DNA from: Neisseria sp. 83E34
GTDB lineage: Bacteria > Pseudomonadota > Gammaproteobacteria > Burkholderiales > Neisseriaceae
Direction of reading: 5' to 3'
Length of the DNA: 64,000 nt
NCBI RefSeq assembly: GCF_001308015.1
Contig: NZ_LGYH01000009.1
Location: 1 to 64,000 of the forward strand
In this document: positions 28,360 to 36,315 of the stretch, in pieces
Layout: the number at the start of each line of letters is the position of its first letter
Position numbering within the stretch: the stretch's first letter is position 1
The notes under the pieces: model-generated
What the model was told of the DNA's origin: nothing
Databases searched by the model: none
Seen by the model: the letters and a program-made list of their open reading frames with translations, nothing else
Program-made: the position numbers and the translations under genes

Positions 28360-28662
28360 TTAATCGGGCGACGATCCGGCTTTATTAAATTCAATTTCCA
28401 AATTAATAAAAGCATCTATCATCGCGCGCCAAACTGCCTCCGCAACCTCGGGGGCCAATCCTTCGGAAACTGCTTGGATACGGCGCGCTTCAATAACTTG
28501 TGCAACACGCTCCGGAGCAGCAACGGCCCGAGCATCGTTATGCGGTTTTAAACGCCCTGCTTGCTCCACCAATTTTTGCCGTCGGGCCAGCAATTGAATA
28601 ATTTCTCTATCCAGATCGTCAATCACTTGACGGACTTCGTTCAAGGTTTCCGGCATAGTCAT
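28360..28662 (-). CDS. AroQ-fold enzyme, chorismate mutase or isochorismate-pyruvate lyase-like
   Basis: 100 residues from MTMPETLNEV, chosen for the AAGGAAAC binding site. All-helical AroQ subunit. Arg in NEVRQVID, Arg in LLARRQKLV and Lys in GRLKP match the active-site residues of AroQ mutases. The middle stretch APERV resembles PchB (isochorismate-pyruvate lyase), but the PchB glutamine near the C-terminus appears to be Glu (NLEIEF), as in several chorismate mutases. In this setting it may divert chorismate or isochorismate into an aromatic building block. Product not decidable by reading. Confidence 0.72.
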   Translation of the reverse strand: MTMPETLNEVRQVIDDLDREIIQLLARRQKLVEQAGRLKPHNDARAVAAPERVAQVIEARRIQAVSEGLAPEVAEAVWRAMIDAFINLEIEFNKAGSSPD

Positions 28663-28697
28663 AATAGTTTCCTTATCACATTTTCTAATTATTTTAT

Positions 28698-29690
28698 TCA
28701 ACGCAAACTCCGCCACAAAGCTTCTTCCTGATCGGCAATCCCGCGCAAAAAGTCGGCAATCTCACTGCAGCCCTGCTCGGTCGGCTTTTTACACTGGCGC
28801 ACGCACATGCTGGCAAACTGACGCCAATTGTCGCCGATGGCGGTCATTTGCTGCGAAGCGGCCTGCAAGGCGGGATTACGGCAGATTTCGGCAGCCTGCT
28901 CGAGAAAATAAGCATAAAGGTAGCGGAAGCCCGCGCCGCCGGTGCCGATTTCTTCCTGCATACGCACGATATGGCCGAGGTAAAGTTTCTGGTATTTGGC
29001 ACTCTTGCCGCTCTTGGGCAGGGCTTCTATTTTTTTAGCCAGTGTACGTATGCCTTTCACGCCCACAAAAAACACGGGCGCCAGCATTTGCTTGGCATTT
29101 TTCCTGATGCCTGTCTGAATTTTTTCAGACAGGCATTCGTTAATCCGCTTATTGGAAGCCCGGGTATCAATGTAATACATCCGGCCTTTTGCCGCCAGCG
29201 CGCCTTTGGCAAAGCGGGCCCGCTGCAAATCTTCCGCAGCGCAACGCTGCACACTCTCAAATACCGGATCGCTCACCAAATAATCGCCGCCCTCTTTGCC
29301 GTACACCAGCAAATTGTGTGCGTTGAAATGAAAGCGCATTTCCGGCGGGAAATAAGGCAGCCAAAACACAGAAGTCTGCAAGCCGACCAGTTTGCCTTGC
29401 TTCACGGCAGCATCCAGCGCCGCTTGCCCGGCTTCGGGCGATGAAAATTTCTGCAGCTTGAGCTTGATACCCAACACCTTGCATATGTTACGGATGATGC
29501 CCCTCGGCGCAATCCGGTAGGAAATCAGCGGCATGCCGGCAAGTTTCACGATCGGCATATAGATAAAGGTCAGCCCGTGCGCCAGCCCGAACACCATCGC
29601 TTCATTCAAATCGCAGCCGTGGTGTTTGAGTAAGGTGGACATCACGCCGCTTTCGCAATGGGCGGTGTGCTGATGGGAAAATTCAGTCAT
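28698..29690 (-). CDS. BtrH-like acyltransferase
   Basis: 330 residues. The N-terminal half fits the BtrH family (papain-like fold): HCESG with candidate nucleophile Cys12, VFGLAHGLTF after it, and RFHFNAHNLLVYG with a candidate catalytic His at about 143. BtrH moves an acyl group from an ACP to a small-molecule acceptor in butirosin synthesis. Here an ACP-bound polyene acyl and a resorcinol hydroxyl are attractive partners (inference). The start ATG overlaps the preceding stop in ATGACTGA. An inverted DUS pair lies inside the coding region. Confidence 0.7.
   Translation of the reverse strand: MTEFSHQHTAHCESGVMSTLLKHHGCDLNEAMVFGLAHGLTFIYMPIVKLAGMPLISYRIAPRGIIRNICKVLGIKLKLQKFSSPEAGQAALDAAVKQGKLVGLQTSVFWLPYFPPEMRFHFNAHNLLVYGKEGGDYLVSDPVFESVQRCAAEDLQRARFAKGALAAKGRMYYIDTRASNKRINECLSEKIQTGIRKNAKQMLAPVFFVGVKGIRTLAKKIEALPKSGKSAKYQKLYLGHIVRMQEEIGTGGAGFRYLYAYFLEQAAEICRNPALQAASQQMTAIGDNWRQFASMCVRQCKKPTEQGCSEIADFLRGIADQEEALWRSLR
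29107..29136. repeat. inverted DUS pair inside a coding sequence
   Basis: ATGCCTGTCTGAA, four bases, then TTCAGACAGGCAT, all within the BtrH-like gene, read in frame as ECLSEKIQTGI. The hairpin that elsewhere closes genes is here part of an open frame. Confidence 0.9.
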
Positions 29691-30135
29691 GATTGTTTCT
29701 ATTGTGTCTATCGCTTGGTTTGTTTTTCAGACAGGCATTGCTATCGAAGGGCCGGCGCAAATCATCTATGCCTATCTGAAACGCTTGTGCATATTTTTCT
29801 AACGTTTTTAGCGGCAGCTTGGCAAATATCTCGGGGCGGAAATGGCGGCGCACCTGCCAGCGCCACAAGCCTGTTACCTGCGCTAAACTGGCTTCGTCGT
29901 GACGGTAGCGGTACATATAATAATAAAGCGGCGAGCGTTCGCCATTCAGCACCGCCCGCCGCGCCTGTTCGGTTTGCTCATCCAAGTCAGCCACTGCCTG
30001 CTCGGTTGCATAGGCTTCATCCTGCCAACCCGTGCTGGTGGCGGCTTCATAGTGCCCGTTTCGCGTACCGTAGATGACTTTGCGGTGGCCGTGGTAGGTT
30101 TTGCTGTCGTCTTGCGGAATGTCGTCTATCTTCAT
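29683..30135 (-). CDS. conserved-looking protein of unknown function in the DAR block
   Basis: 150 residues, no membrane segment or signal peptide. Rich in Tyr/Arg/Asp (YYYMYRYRHDEA) with a helical C-terminal half containing HFRPEIFAKLPLKTLEKYA. I do not recognise the family. It lies between the darB-like gene (nine bases) and the BtrH-like gene (8-base overlap), so it is part of that operon. Its last 17 residues are partly encoded by a DUS (29724-29739), giving NACLKN, and look like a DUS-derived extension. Confidence 0.6.
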   Translation of the reverse strand: MKIDDIPQDDSKTYHGHRKVIYGTRNGHYEAATSTGWQDEAYATEQAVADLDEQTEQARRAVLNGERSPLYYYMYRYRHDEASLAQVTGLWRWQVRRHFRPEIFAKLPLKTLEKYAQAFQIGIDDLRRPFDSNACLKNKPSDRHNRNNHD

Positions 30136-30144
30136 CGTGATTCC

Positions 30145-31308
30145 TTAAATTTTTACCGCTTCCAGCAGCATAAAACAGGAAGAAAACCGCCCGCTTTCCG
30201 GCACGAAACACAATACCTTTTGCCCGTGCACTACATCAAACGTGCGCATGAATTCTTCAAGGATAATGTAAATCGAAGCCGAACCCGTGTTACCTTTATC
30301 GGGCAGGTTGGTAAACCATTTTTCCTGCGCAATGGGGAAGCCCGCTTTCTCCAGCCCTGCCGCCACTTTGTCTCGGAAAAAGCACGAAGAATAATGCGGC
30401 AGAAACCAATCAATCTCATCGGCGGCCAGCCCGTATTTTTCCGTAATGCGCGCAACCGGCTTTTCTACTGTGTAATGGACGATATTGTCGTTTAAGAGTT
30501 TCACATCCTGCTTCACCGCCATCATGCTATGCGCTTCGCAGTAAGCCGCATCAAATGTTTTGAAACCCCTGAACTCGCCGTTGACCAGCTCCGCACCGGC
30601 ATACATACAGACAGGCATTTCATGTGCATAGGAAACCAGCTCGATAAAGCGGATTTTAAAGCTCAAGCCTTGCGGGTTGGGGCGACTGCTCAAATAAGCC
30701 GCGCCTGCACCGTCGGAAAGCATCCAGCGCAGAAAGTCTTTTTCAAACCCGATTTCCGGCTTGGCATGTTCCAACACTTTTTGCGCCACCTCGCTTTTGA
30801 ACACGTCACCGCGCATAATGGCCGAAGCCGCTTCCGAAGCAGCCGCCACCGCATGTCGGTGTTCGCCTGTGCGCACACTGTTATAAGCATATTTCATCGC
30901 CGCCATACCTGCCGCGCATACGCCCGCCGTGGTCACCACTTCATAAGCAGGCGCGCCTTCGAGCAAACCGTGCAGCATCACACCCTGCCCCGGCATAATC
31001 TGGTCGGGATAAGAAGTCCCGCAGGTCAGGCAGCTGATTTCGTGTTTGTCCACACCCTGCTCAAACAGGCGCTTCACCGCTTCGGCAGCAAGCTCCGTAC
31101 CGCTATGGGTAGCGCGGCCGGTTGCCGGGTCTATCGCATAATAACGGCTCTCAATGCCGTTAGAGCGCAAAATCATTTTGCGTACGCGCGAGGGCAACTC
31201 GCCTGCCATACCCAACACCGCTTCCATTTCGTCGTTAGACACAGGCGCATTGGGCAGAAAAGCCGATACCCGGTTGAGATAGACATCCAGTAATTGTTGG
31301 TTTTCCAT
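30145..31308 (-). CDS. darB: DarB-like beta-ketoacyl-ACP synthase III
   Basis: 387 residues of the FabH/KAS III fold. Candidate active site: Cys in TTAGVCAAGM, His in WFLPHYSS and Asn in GNTGSAS. The N-terminus AFLPNAPVSNDEM and PDQIMPGQG fit DarB/StlD-type enzymes, which join a beta-ketoacyl thioester and an acyl thioester in dialkylresorcinol or cyclohexanedione synthesis. Its neighbour 31367-32275 resembles DarA, which acts with DarB. Stop and start are close to both neighbours. Confidence 0.78.
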   Translation of the reverse strand: MENQQLLDVYLNRVSAFLPNAPVSNDEMEAVLGMAGELPSRVRKMILRSNGIESRYYAIDPATGRATHSGTELAAEAVKRLFEQGVDKHEISCLTCGTSYPDQIMPGQGVMLHGLLEGAPAYEVVTTAGVCAAGMAAMKYAYNSVRTGEHRHAVAAASEAASAIMRGDVFKSEVAQKVLEHAKPEIGFEKDFLRWMLSDGAGAAYLSSRPNPQGLSFKIRFIELVSYAHEMPVCMYAGAELVNGEFRGFKTFDAAYCEAHSMMAVKQDVKLLNDNIVHYTVEKPVARITEKYGLAADEIDWFLPHYSSCFFRDKVAAGLEKAGFPIAQEKWFTNLPDKGNTGSASIYIILEEFMRTFDVVHGQKVLCFVPESGRFSSCFMLLEAVKI

Positions 31309-31352
31309 TTAATTCAGTTGATTCACTATTATTTATTTTGAGCCGCAAACAA

Positions 31353-31367
31353 TTTTCAGACAGGCAT
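31353..31367 (-). repeat. DNA uptake sequence
   Basis: TTTTCAGACAGGCAT touching the stop codon of the darA-like gene. Confidence 0.85.
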
Positions 31368-32275
31368 CATTCCCCTGAAGGCCGGCTGAAATAAGCCCGC
31401 TCCCTGGCCAACTTCTCCCGCATCAACGGCGCCAGCAGGCGCTTCAAGATTGCGCTAAGCGGCACCACCGTTAAAATCATGCCAATCAGAAACACGATGT
31501 AAAACGCCAACACGGCATAGCGCGCCCGCCCCGACACGCGCCCCACAGCCATCACAAGCTTGCCCCAAATAAAAAAGCTGCGTTTGGCCACTTTTTCGCT
31601 CATCATTAGCTTTTCGTCCACCTTTACCGCGCCCATGCCGCGGAACAACCCGCTGTCTAAGGTTTCATCACTTTGCAAAGCCTCCGCCAAACGGTGTCCG
31701 AAACGCGCTGCATCCTGCAATTCGGCTTGCTCGATACCCGCCGACGGCAACCATGTAAAGAACTGTTTTTTACCGCTCAACATCCAAGCAGGCGTGGTAA
31801 TAAAACTGGCGGCACTGCCGCATGCGTCGATTTTTACAATATTGCCCACCAGTTTCGCTCCTGCATCTGCCAGCAGCTTTTTCACTGTTTCCTGCGCCAT
31901 CAGCCACATATTGCGGCAGCCGATCAGGGTAATCACCGGCGTGTCGCGCAAAACGGCTTTTGCAGCGGGATGTTGTAAAAAAGCGGTAATCGGCTGCGCC
32001 GGCGACAAAAACCACACGGTATAAGCCAACACCACCGCATCATAACGACTGTGTGAAAACTCAGGCGCGGCAATCGGCTGAGGCTTCAAATGAACAGTTT
32101 CAGGAAATGTGTTGAAAAAACGCCAAAACGGCCATGGGAAAGGATAAGGCTTATCAGGCTGAATTGCCAGCATATCCACCGCCACACCGGCTTGCTGCAA
32201 GGGCTTGGCAAAATTTGCCGCCAATTCGCCCAGCTGGCCGGTTTGCGAGTAATACACCACTAAAACATTTTTCAC
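31367..32275 (-). CDS. darA: DarA-like dialkylresorcinol condensing enzyme
   Basis: 302 residues from a GTG preceded by GGGGGAATT; the upstream in-frame ATG has no such site. Flavodoxin-like start NVLVVYYSQTGQL, then KPYPFPWPFWRFF and TLIGCRNMWLMAQE, which I recall from DarA proteins. A C-terminal membrane helix lies at about 250-275. DarA acts with DarB to form 2,5-dialkylresorcinols. First gene of the leftward five-gene block, downstream of the terminator at 32401-32441, so it needs its own promoter in 32276-32400. Confidence 0.75.
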   Translation of the reverse strand: MKNVLVVYYSQTGQLGELAANFAKPLQQAGVAVDMLAIQPDKPYPFPWPFWRFFNTFPETVHLKPQPIAAPEFSHSRYDAVVLAYTVWFLSPAQPITAFLQHPAAKAVLRDTPVITLIGCRNMWLMAQETVKKLLADAGAKLVGNIVKIDACGSAASFITTPAWMLSGKKQFFTWLPSAGIEQAELQDAARFGHRLAEALQSDETLDSGLFRGMGAVKVDEKLMMSEKVAKRSFFIWGKLVMAVGRVSGRARYAVLAFYIVFLIGMILTVVPLSAILKRLLAPLMREKLARERAYFSRPSGE

Positions 32276-32400
32276 AATTCCCCCGAAGCAGATAAAGTAA
32301 CTTGGCAAAGTTTAACAAAGCAGTATCTTTTATAGCAATGTAAAAAACACTTTCCTCACCCGGTGCTTTGGTAAAGAAGCTTGCTTTCGCAGCCCTTACA

Positions 32401-32441
32401 AAAACCCGTTTCCTCGCAGAAACGGGTTTTCAGACAGGCAT
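32401..32441 (-). terminator. intrinsic terminator with attached DUS
   Basis: Stem AAAACCCGTTT / AAACGGGTTTT with an 8-base loop, its outer arm running into TTTTCAGACAGGCAT. It lies just beyond the LolA-like gene and separates the APE genes from the DAR block. Confidence 0.82.
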
Positions 32442-32463
32442 CGTATCCTTATGCCACTAACGA

Positions 32464-33057
32464 TCACAAAGCCTGCTTGGCAAACGCATCCAGCTCCTTG
32501 CCTGTCTGAATTTGGTTAAACTGCATCACAGTTCGATCGCCCTGTTTTTCATTTAATTCAATGCGGCGTACAACAGTGTCGCCGCTGATGTCGATATGGT
32601 TGAAAACCTGCTTCATTAAAGATGTTTTAGGGTTTAAGCGCAGCGTCCATTTTTGCTGCGTGCCGGAAAGTTGCAGATTGAATTGCTTTTCCAAGCCTTG
32701 CGTGTTGCCGCCCAGCAGATCGAGAAACAGGCGGATTTGTTGCGCTTGGCCACTCATTTTGCTTGGGTTTGCAGTAGTCCACTGCTGGCCGTTCCATTGC
32801 ATGATGCCGTCGGCACGCACGCGCAGGCGGTTGTCGAACGGTTTCTGCATGTGCCACAGCAGGCCGTTTTTCGGCACCAGCACAAACTGGCCGCTGGTTA
32901 CCATCGGTTTATTGAGCGATTTGAGATAACGCTGCTGCGTAAACGCGCCCTGCACGTTATTCGGCTTTTGCAGGGTTTGGGAAAGCTCGGCGGTCGAAAA
33001 CGCCCAAAGCAGCGGGCTAAACAGGGTAAACGCAGAAGCAAGTATCAGCTTTTTCAT
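32464..33057 (-). CDS. LolA-like lipid carrier of the aryl polyene cluster
   Basis: 197 residues from MKKLILASAF, with AAGGAAAGTG before the ATG. Signal peptide (about 1-19), then a LolA-type half-barrel domain with VQGAFTQQRYLKSL and MQKPFDNRLRV. In APE clusters such a protein is thought to shuttle the polyene lipid across the periplasm from the MMPL exporter. A DUS (32498-32510) encodes QTGKE near the C-terminus. Confidence 0.8.
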   Translation of the reverse strand: MKKLILASAFTLFSPLLWAFSTAELSQTLQKPNNVQGAFTQQRYLKSLNKPMVTSGQFVLVPKNGLLWHMQKPFDNRLRVRADGIMQWNGQQWTTANPSKMSGQAQQIRLFLDLLGGNTQGLEKQFNLQLSGTQQKWTLRLNPKTSLMKQVFNHIDISGDTVVRRIELNEKQGDRTVMQFNQIQTGKELDAFAKQAL

Positions 33058-33073
33058 CACTTTCCTTATCAAA

Positions 33074-33805
33074 TCAAATTTCGCGGTAAATATCTTCAAA
33101 CGGCAGGCGGAAGCGTTCGCCCCAGATGCCTTTACCTTCTTTGCGGATGCCGCAGGCCACAATCATATTGATTTCCGCACCACGCGGCAACTTGAGAATC
33201 CGTTTCACCATGCGGCTATCCAAGCCTTCCAGCGGGCAAGTATCATAGCCTTGCTCAGCCATCGCCAACATAAACGTTTGCGCCGCCAAACCGCAACTTT
33301 TATGAACCACTACACGCATATCCGCTTCGGAAACCTCCATCACAATCGGGCGAAACAGGCCGATACCGTAAACAATCATTTTGCGCAAGGCGCCGATCAG
33401 GCCGAAAAAGCGTGCATAAACAAACGGCATCAGCTTGCCGTAATAGCCTTCCCATTTTTTCAAACGGCCCGGCACTTTTTCAGGCGGGCTGTTGCGGCTC
33501 AGGTTGCCGCGCTCAAAATCCAGCATCGTTCGCGCGCGTTCGCGGTATAAATCCTGACGGGTCACAAACACCACCATTTGCGTTGCCGTGGTTGCCGCAC
33601 TTTGGCTCAAACAGGCAATCGCAAGCTGTTGCAGCGTTGCCGGATCGGTAATATGGTAAAACTCATAAAGCTGCATATTGGAGCTGCTCGGTGCGAGCTG
33701 CGCCAGCCGCAGGCATTCGCGCACTTTTTCACTCTCTAATTTTTTATCCGCATCATAATGCCGCACGGAACGGCGGTGGTTCAACATATCGGCAAGCATC
33801 ATCAT
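33074..33805 (-). CDS. nitroreductase family FMN protein
   Basis: 243 residues from MMMLADML, with AAGGGAATC before the first of three ATGs. Nitroreductase fold: RRSVRHYDADK, APSSSNMQLYEF and a C-terminal IVACGIRKEG strand. Usual members are FMN oxidoreductases. Such a gene is not a regular member of the APE clusters I know; a redox step on the polyene or resorcinol ring (for example aromatisation) is a guess. Sixteen bases before the LolA-like gene and in the same operon. Confidence 0.78.
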   Translation of the reverse strand: MMMLADMLNHRRSVRHYDADKKLESEKVRECLRLAQLAPSSSNMQLYEFYHITDPATLQQLAIACLSQSAATTATQMVVFVTRQDLYRERARTMLDFERGNLSRNSPPEKVPGRLKKWEGYYGKLMPFVYARFFGLIGALRKMIVYGIGLFRPIVMEVSEADMRVVVHKSCGLAAQTFMLAMAEQGYDTCPLEGLDSRMVKRILKLPRGAEINMIVACGIRKEGKGIWGERFRLPFEDIYREI

Positions 33806-33833
33806 GATTCCCTTACATGACAAACACACCTCA

Positions 33834-34271
33834 TTAGGCTGCCTGAAAGCTATGATGTTCCCCAACGGCTTTCAGCCAGCTATCCGGCGTTTGAAACTGC
33901 ATTTCACCGCTTTCAAGCGACACGGCCACTTGAGTGGTGCTGGCTTTGGTTAACTTCTTACCGCTTTCTGCATCCACAATCGTATAATCAATGCGCAGGC
34001 AGCTTTCGATTTCCACCACCGCCAAATCCACCCGCACTTTCTGGCCGAACACGGCAGGCTTCACATACTTCAGATTAAGCTGCACCACCGGCCAGCTGAA
34101 ACCCTGCCGCTTCATCTCATTGTAATCATAGGAAATTTCATTTAAAAACGCACACCGCGCCACTTCCAAATATTTCACATAATGCCCGTGCCAAACAATA
34201 TGCATGGCATCAACATCAAAAAACGGCACTTCTATTTCCACGCTGTGGCGGCAGTAAACATGCTTAGCCAT
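33834..34271 (-). CDS. 4HBT hot-dog thioesterase
   Basis: 145 residues from MAKHVYCRHS; this ATG overlaps the end of the acyltransferase gene. Hot-dog fold of the YbgC/4HBT type: PFFDVDAMHIVWHGHYVKYLE with the catalytic Asp. Typical of APE clusters, where it may release or edit acyl-ACP intermediates. The C-terminal codons overlap one copy of AGGCTGCCTGAA. Confidence 0.82.
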   Translation of the reverse strand: MAKHVYCRHSVEIEVPFFDVDAMHIVWHGHYVKYLEVARCAFLNEISYDYNEMKRQGFSWPVVQLNLKYVKPAVFGQKVRVDLAVVEIESCLRIDYTIVDAESGKKLTKASTTQVAVSLESGEMQFQTPDSWLKAVGEHHSFQAA

Positions 34272-35205
34272 GAGATTCGTCTTTCCAGAAATCGTAAAAA
34301 TTAAACCATTGCAAAGGGTTTTGCGCACATTCTTGCGCCAGCGCAGCGGCAAACTGCTGCGCAGCGGCGGCAACTTCTTCATTGCGTTTGCCGCGTTTCC
34401 AATCCGTCGTATCCAAAAAGCGGCGCAGTTTCAAATGGTAGCGCCCGTTTTGCTTGATGCAGAATAAGGTGTTGACACGCGTTTTCAACAAAGCCGCCAG
34501 TAGCCACGCACCTTGCGGCATATCGGCTTGCGCGCCCAAAAAATCCACCGCCACCGTTTTTTCACCACGCACCGGCACACGGTCTGCCGCAATCGCCAAC
34601 CATTCGCCCGCATCAATACGTTTATTCAGCTCCATCATCAGCGAAGCATCCAAATCCGTTACCTGAATCAGCTGGATTTTATCTGCGCCCGCCTTATTCA
34701 AAGCCTCGTTGAACGCCTGCGCATGGCGGCTGTGTACCAACACATTGAGCCGGAAGCCTTGATGATGCGACACCAGCGCGCGGCACACTTCTACATTACC
34801 AAAATGCGAACACACGAAAATCTGCCCGCGCTGGTTACGGTTGCCGATTTCGGCATACACGTCGTCGGGATCTTCCAACACCAAATCTTCATAACGGATT
34901 TTGCGCTGCCACACGGCAAAGCGGTCGCACACCGCCTCGCCAAACGCCACAAACTGCTTGAATACCGGCCAAGTTTCAGGCAGCGCGGTTTGCGGGAAAG
35001 CCGCCTGCAAACGCGCCTGATAGCGGGCAATATTGCGCCGCTGCTTGGGCGCGGTCAAATAAAAATACAGCACCACAAACCAGATGCACGGCTTCATCAG
35101 GAACGCAGGCAGATATTTCACCATCAATGTGGTGATACCCAAAAACAGGCGGTTACCGCGTTCGTTTTGAGCGGCCCAATGTTCGGAATTTCGGGTGTCG
35201 GTCAT
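34264..35205 (-). CDS. LpxL/HtrB-like acyltransferase
   Basis: 313 residues. Membrane segment at about 25-50; SHFGNVEVCRAL carries the HX4(D/E) catalytic pair of the lysophospholipid acyltransferases of the LpxL branch; AADRVPVRG follows. In APE clusters it probably attaches the polyene acyl chain to its lipid carrier at the inner membrane. Overlaps the thioesterase gene by 8 bases. Confidence 0.82.
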   Translation of the reverse strand: MTDTRNSEHWAAQNERGNRLFLGITTLMVKYLPAFLMKPCIWFVVLYFYLTAPKQRRNIARYQARLQAAFPQTALPETWPVFKQFVAFGEAVCDRFAVWQRKIRYEDLVLEDPDDVYAEIGNRNQRGQIFVCSHFGNVEVCRALVSHHQGFRLNVLVHSRHAQAFNEALNKAGADKIQLIQVTDLDASLMMELNKRIDAGEWLAIAADRVPVRGEKTVAVDFLGAQADMPQGAWLLAALLKTRVNTLFCIKQNGRYHLKLRRFLDTTDWKRGKRNEEVAAAAQQFAAALAQECAQNPLQWFNFYDFWKDESHG

Positions 35206-35206
35206 G

Positions 35207-35222
35207 TTTTTCAGACAGGCAT
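35207..35222 (-). repeat. DNA uptake sequence
   Basis: TTTTTCAGACAGGCAT directly before the acyltransferase start codon. Confidence 0.85.
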
Positions 35223-35309
35223 TTCAATCAATTAATGAACCAATCGGTTCGTTATACTTAAGCCAAGCTTGGATATGATGCTGAACAAATGGTTAAATTC
35301 TCAGCACAC

Positions 35310-35323
35310 TTTCAGACAGGCAT
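35310..35323 (-). repeat. DNA uptake sequence
   Basis: TTTCAGACAGGCAT in the 139-base gap between the glycosyltransferase and acyltransferase genes. Confidence 0.85.
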
Positions 35324-35344
35324 ACTATCGGCAATAACAGATTA

Positions 35345-36067
35345 TCATTTTTTCCATTGCCCGCTCAAACGCTTATACACCATCTCGCAAAACAGCCTTG
35401 CGTGCATTTTGCTGATCAGCACATTATCGTCAAACGCGCGGAAATGCGACACACCGCCGGCTTCGTATTTCACCGGCGTTTTAATCCACACCGGCTTCAC
35501 ACCGCGCCAATACAGACGGATTAAGATTTCCGTATCGAAATCCATACGGTCGCCAACATGTTCTTCACGCACTACCGCCAGCGCGGGTGCAAGCGGATAA
35601 AGGCGGAAGCCGCACATACCGTCTTTTATATCGGTGGAAAACGTATGCACCATATTCCAAAAATCGGTGATTTTACGCCCGTACAGCCGCGATTTCGGCG
35701 CATCGCTGCCGTATTGCGGCCAGCCGCACACCACGGCTTCGGGGTTTGCCTGCGCTGCTTCCAACATCTTGGCCGTATCGTCCAAACAATGCTGCGCATC
35801 GGCATCCACTTGTAAAACATGGGTATAGCCCTGCTCTTCGGCATATTTCAACCCGGCTTTCACCGCCGCGCCTTTGCCGCCGTTGACAATGCGGTACACA
35901 ACATCAATGCGGCTCTGCTCCGCCAAAGCTTCTAATATCGGTTTGCAGTCCTCCCGCGAACCGTCGTCCACAATCAGCACATCCAACCCAAACCCGCGCA
36001 TGGCTTGGGCAACTTGGGTAATGGTGGTCGGGTGGTTGTAGTGGGGGATTAGGGCTAGGGTTTTCAT
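35345..36067 (-). CDS. family 2 glycosyltransferase
   Basis: 240 residues, GT-A fold. LIPHYNHP start, DVLIVDDGS, and VDADAQH as the DXD metal site; RMDFDTEILIRLYWRG is typical of the polyprenyl-type GT2 enzymes of APE clusters. It probably adds a sugar to the carrier part of the polyene lipid. No membrane helices seen. Confidence 0.85.
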   Translation of the reverse strand: MKTLALIPHYNHPTTITQVAQAMRGFGLDVLIVDDGSREDCKPILEALAEQSRIDVVYRIVNGGKGAAVKAGLKYAEEQGYTHVLQVDADAQHCLDDTAKMLEAAQANPEAVVCGWPQYGSDAPKSRLYGRKITDFWNMVHTFSTDIKDGMCGFRLYPLAPALAVVREEHVGDRMDFDTEILIRLYWRGVKPVWIKTPVKYEAGGVSHFRAFDDNVLISKMHARLFCEMVYKRLSGQWKK

Positions 36068-36122
36068 AAACAGTAAGGTAGCACTATATGCATTAGTTAA
36101 TCGATTTGAAAAAATGCAGGTG

Positions 36123-36168
36123 TTTTTTCAGACAGGCATAGTCTGCAATATCAATGCCTGTCTGAAAA
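36123..36168. terminator. inverted DUS pair (divergent order)
   Basis: TTTTTTCAGACAGGCAT, 14 bases, then ATGCCTGTCTGAAAA. It can fold, in the gap before the glycosyltransferase gene, and may separate it from the AMP-ligase gene upstream. Confidence 0.6.
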
Positions 36169-36226
36169 TCGGCATGACTTAATGCGCTTGCATTAAAAGC
36201 CGTTCAAGCCGCATTTTAGTACATTT

Positions 36227-36300
36227 GTCGGATTCAAGAATCCGACCTACACCCGCCGAAACTCAATACACTCGGGTCAAACCCGAGCATGACAATCTTG
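36227..36300. repeat. short inverted repeat and partial copy of the dispersed repeat
   Basis: GTCGGATTC AA GAATCCGAC at 36227-36246, then ACTCGGGTCAAACCCGAGCA from about 36270, related to the repeats at 14966 and 48363. Confidence 0.6.
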
Positions 36301-36303
36301 TTT

Positions 36304-36315
36304 TTCAGACGGCCT
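36304..36315 (-). repeat. AG-type DUS (foreign dialect)
   Basis: TTCAGACGGCCT, the complement of AGGCCGTCTGAA, overlapping the stop of the AMP-ligase gene. Right-most of nothing to its left except one in yheS; it marks the start of the AG-dialect stretch. Confidence 0.85.

Noticed and set aside
33837..33848. AGGCTGCCTGAA, which equals the AG-simDUS dialect
   Set aside because: A single copy overlapping codons at the thioesterase C-terminus; one 12-mer is not enough to claim import from a Simonsiella-like donor.
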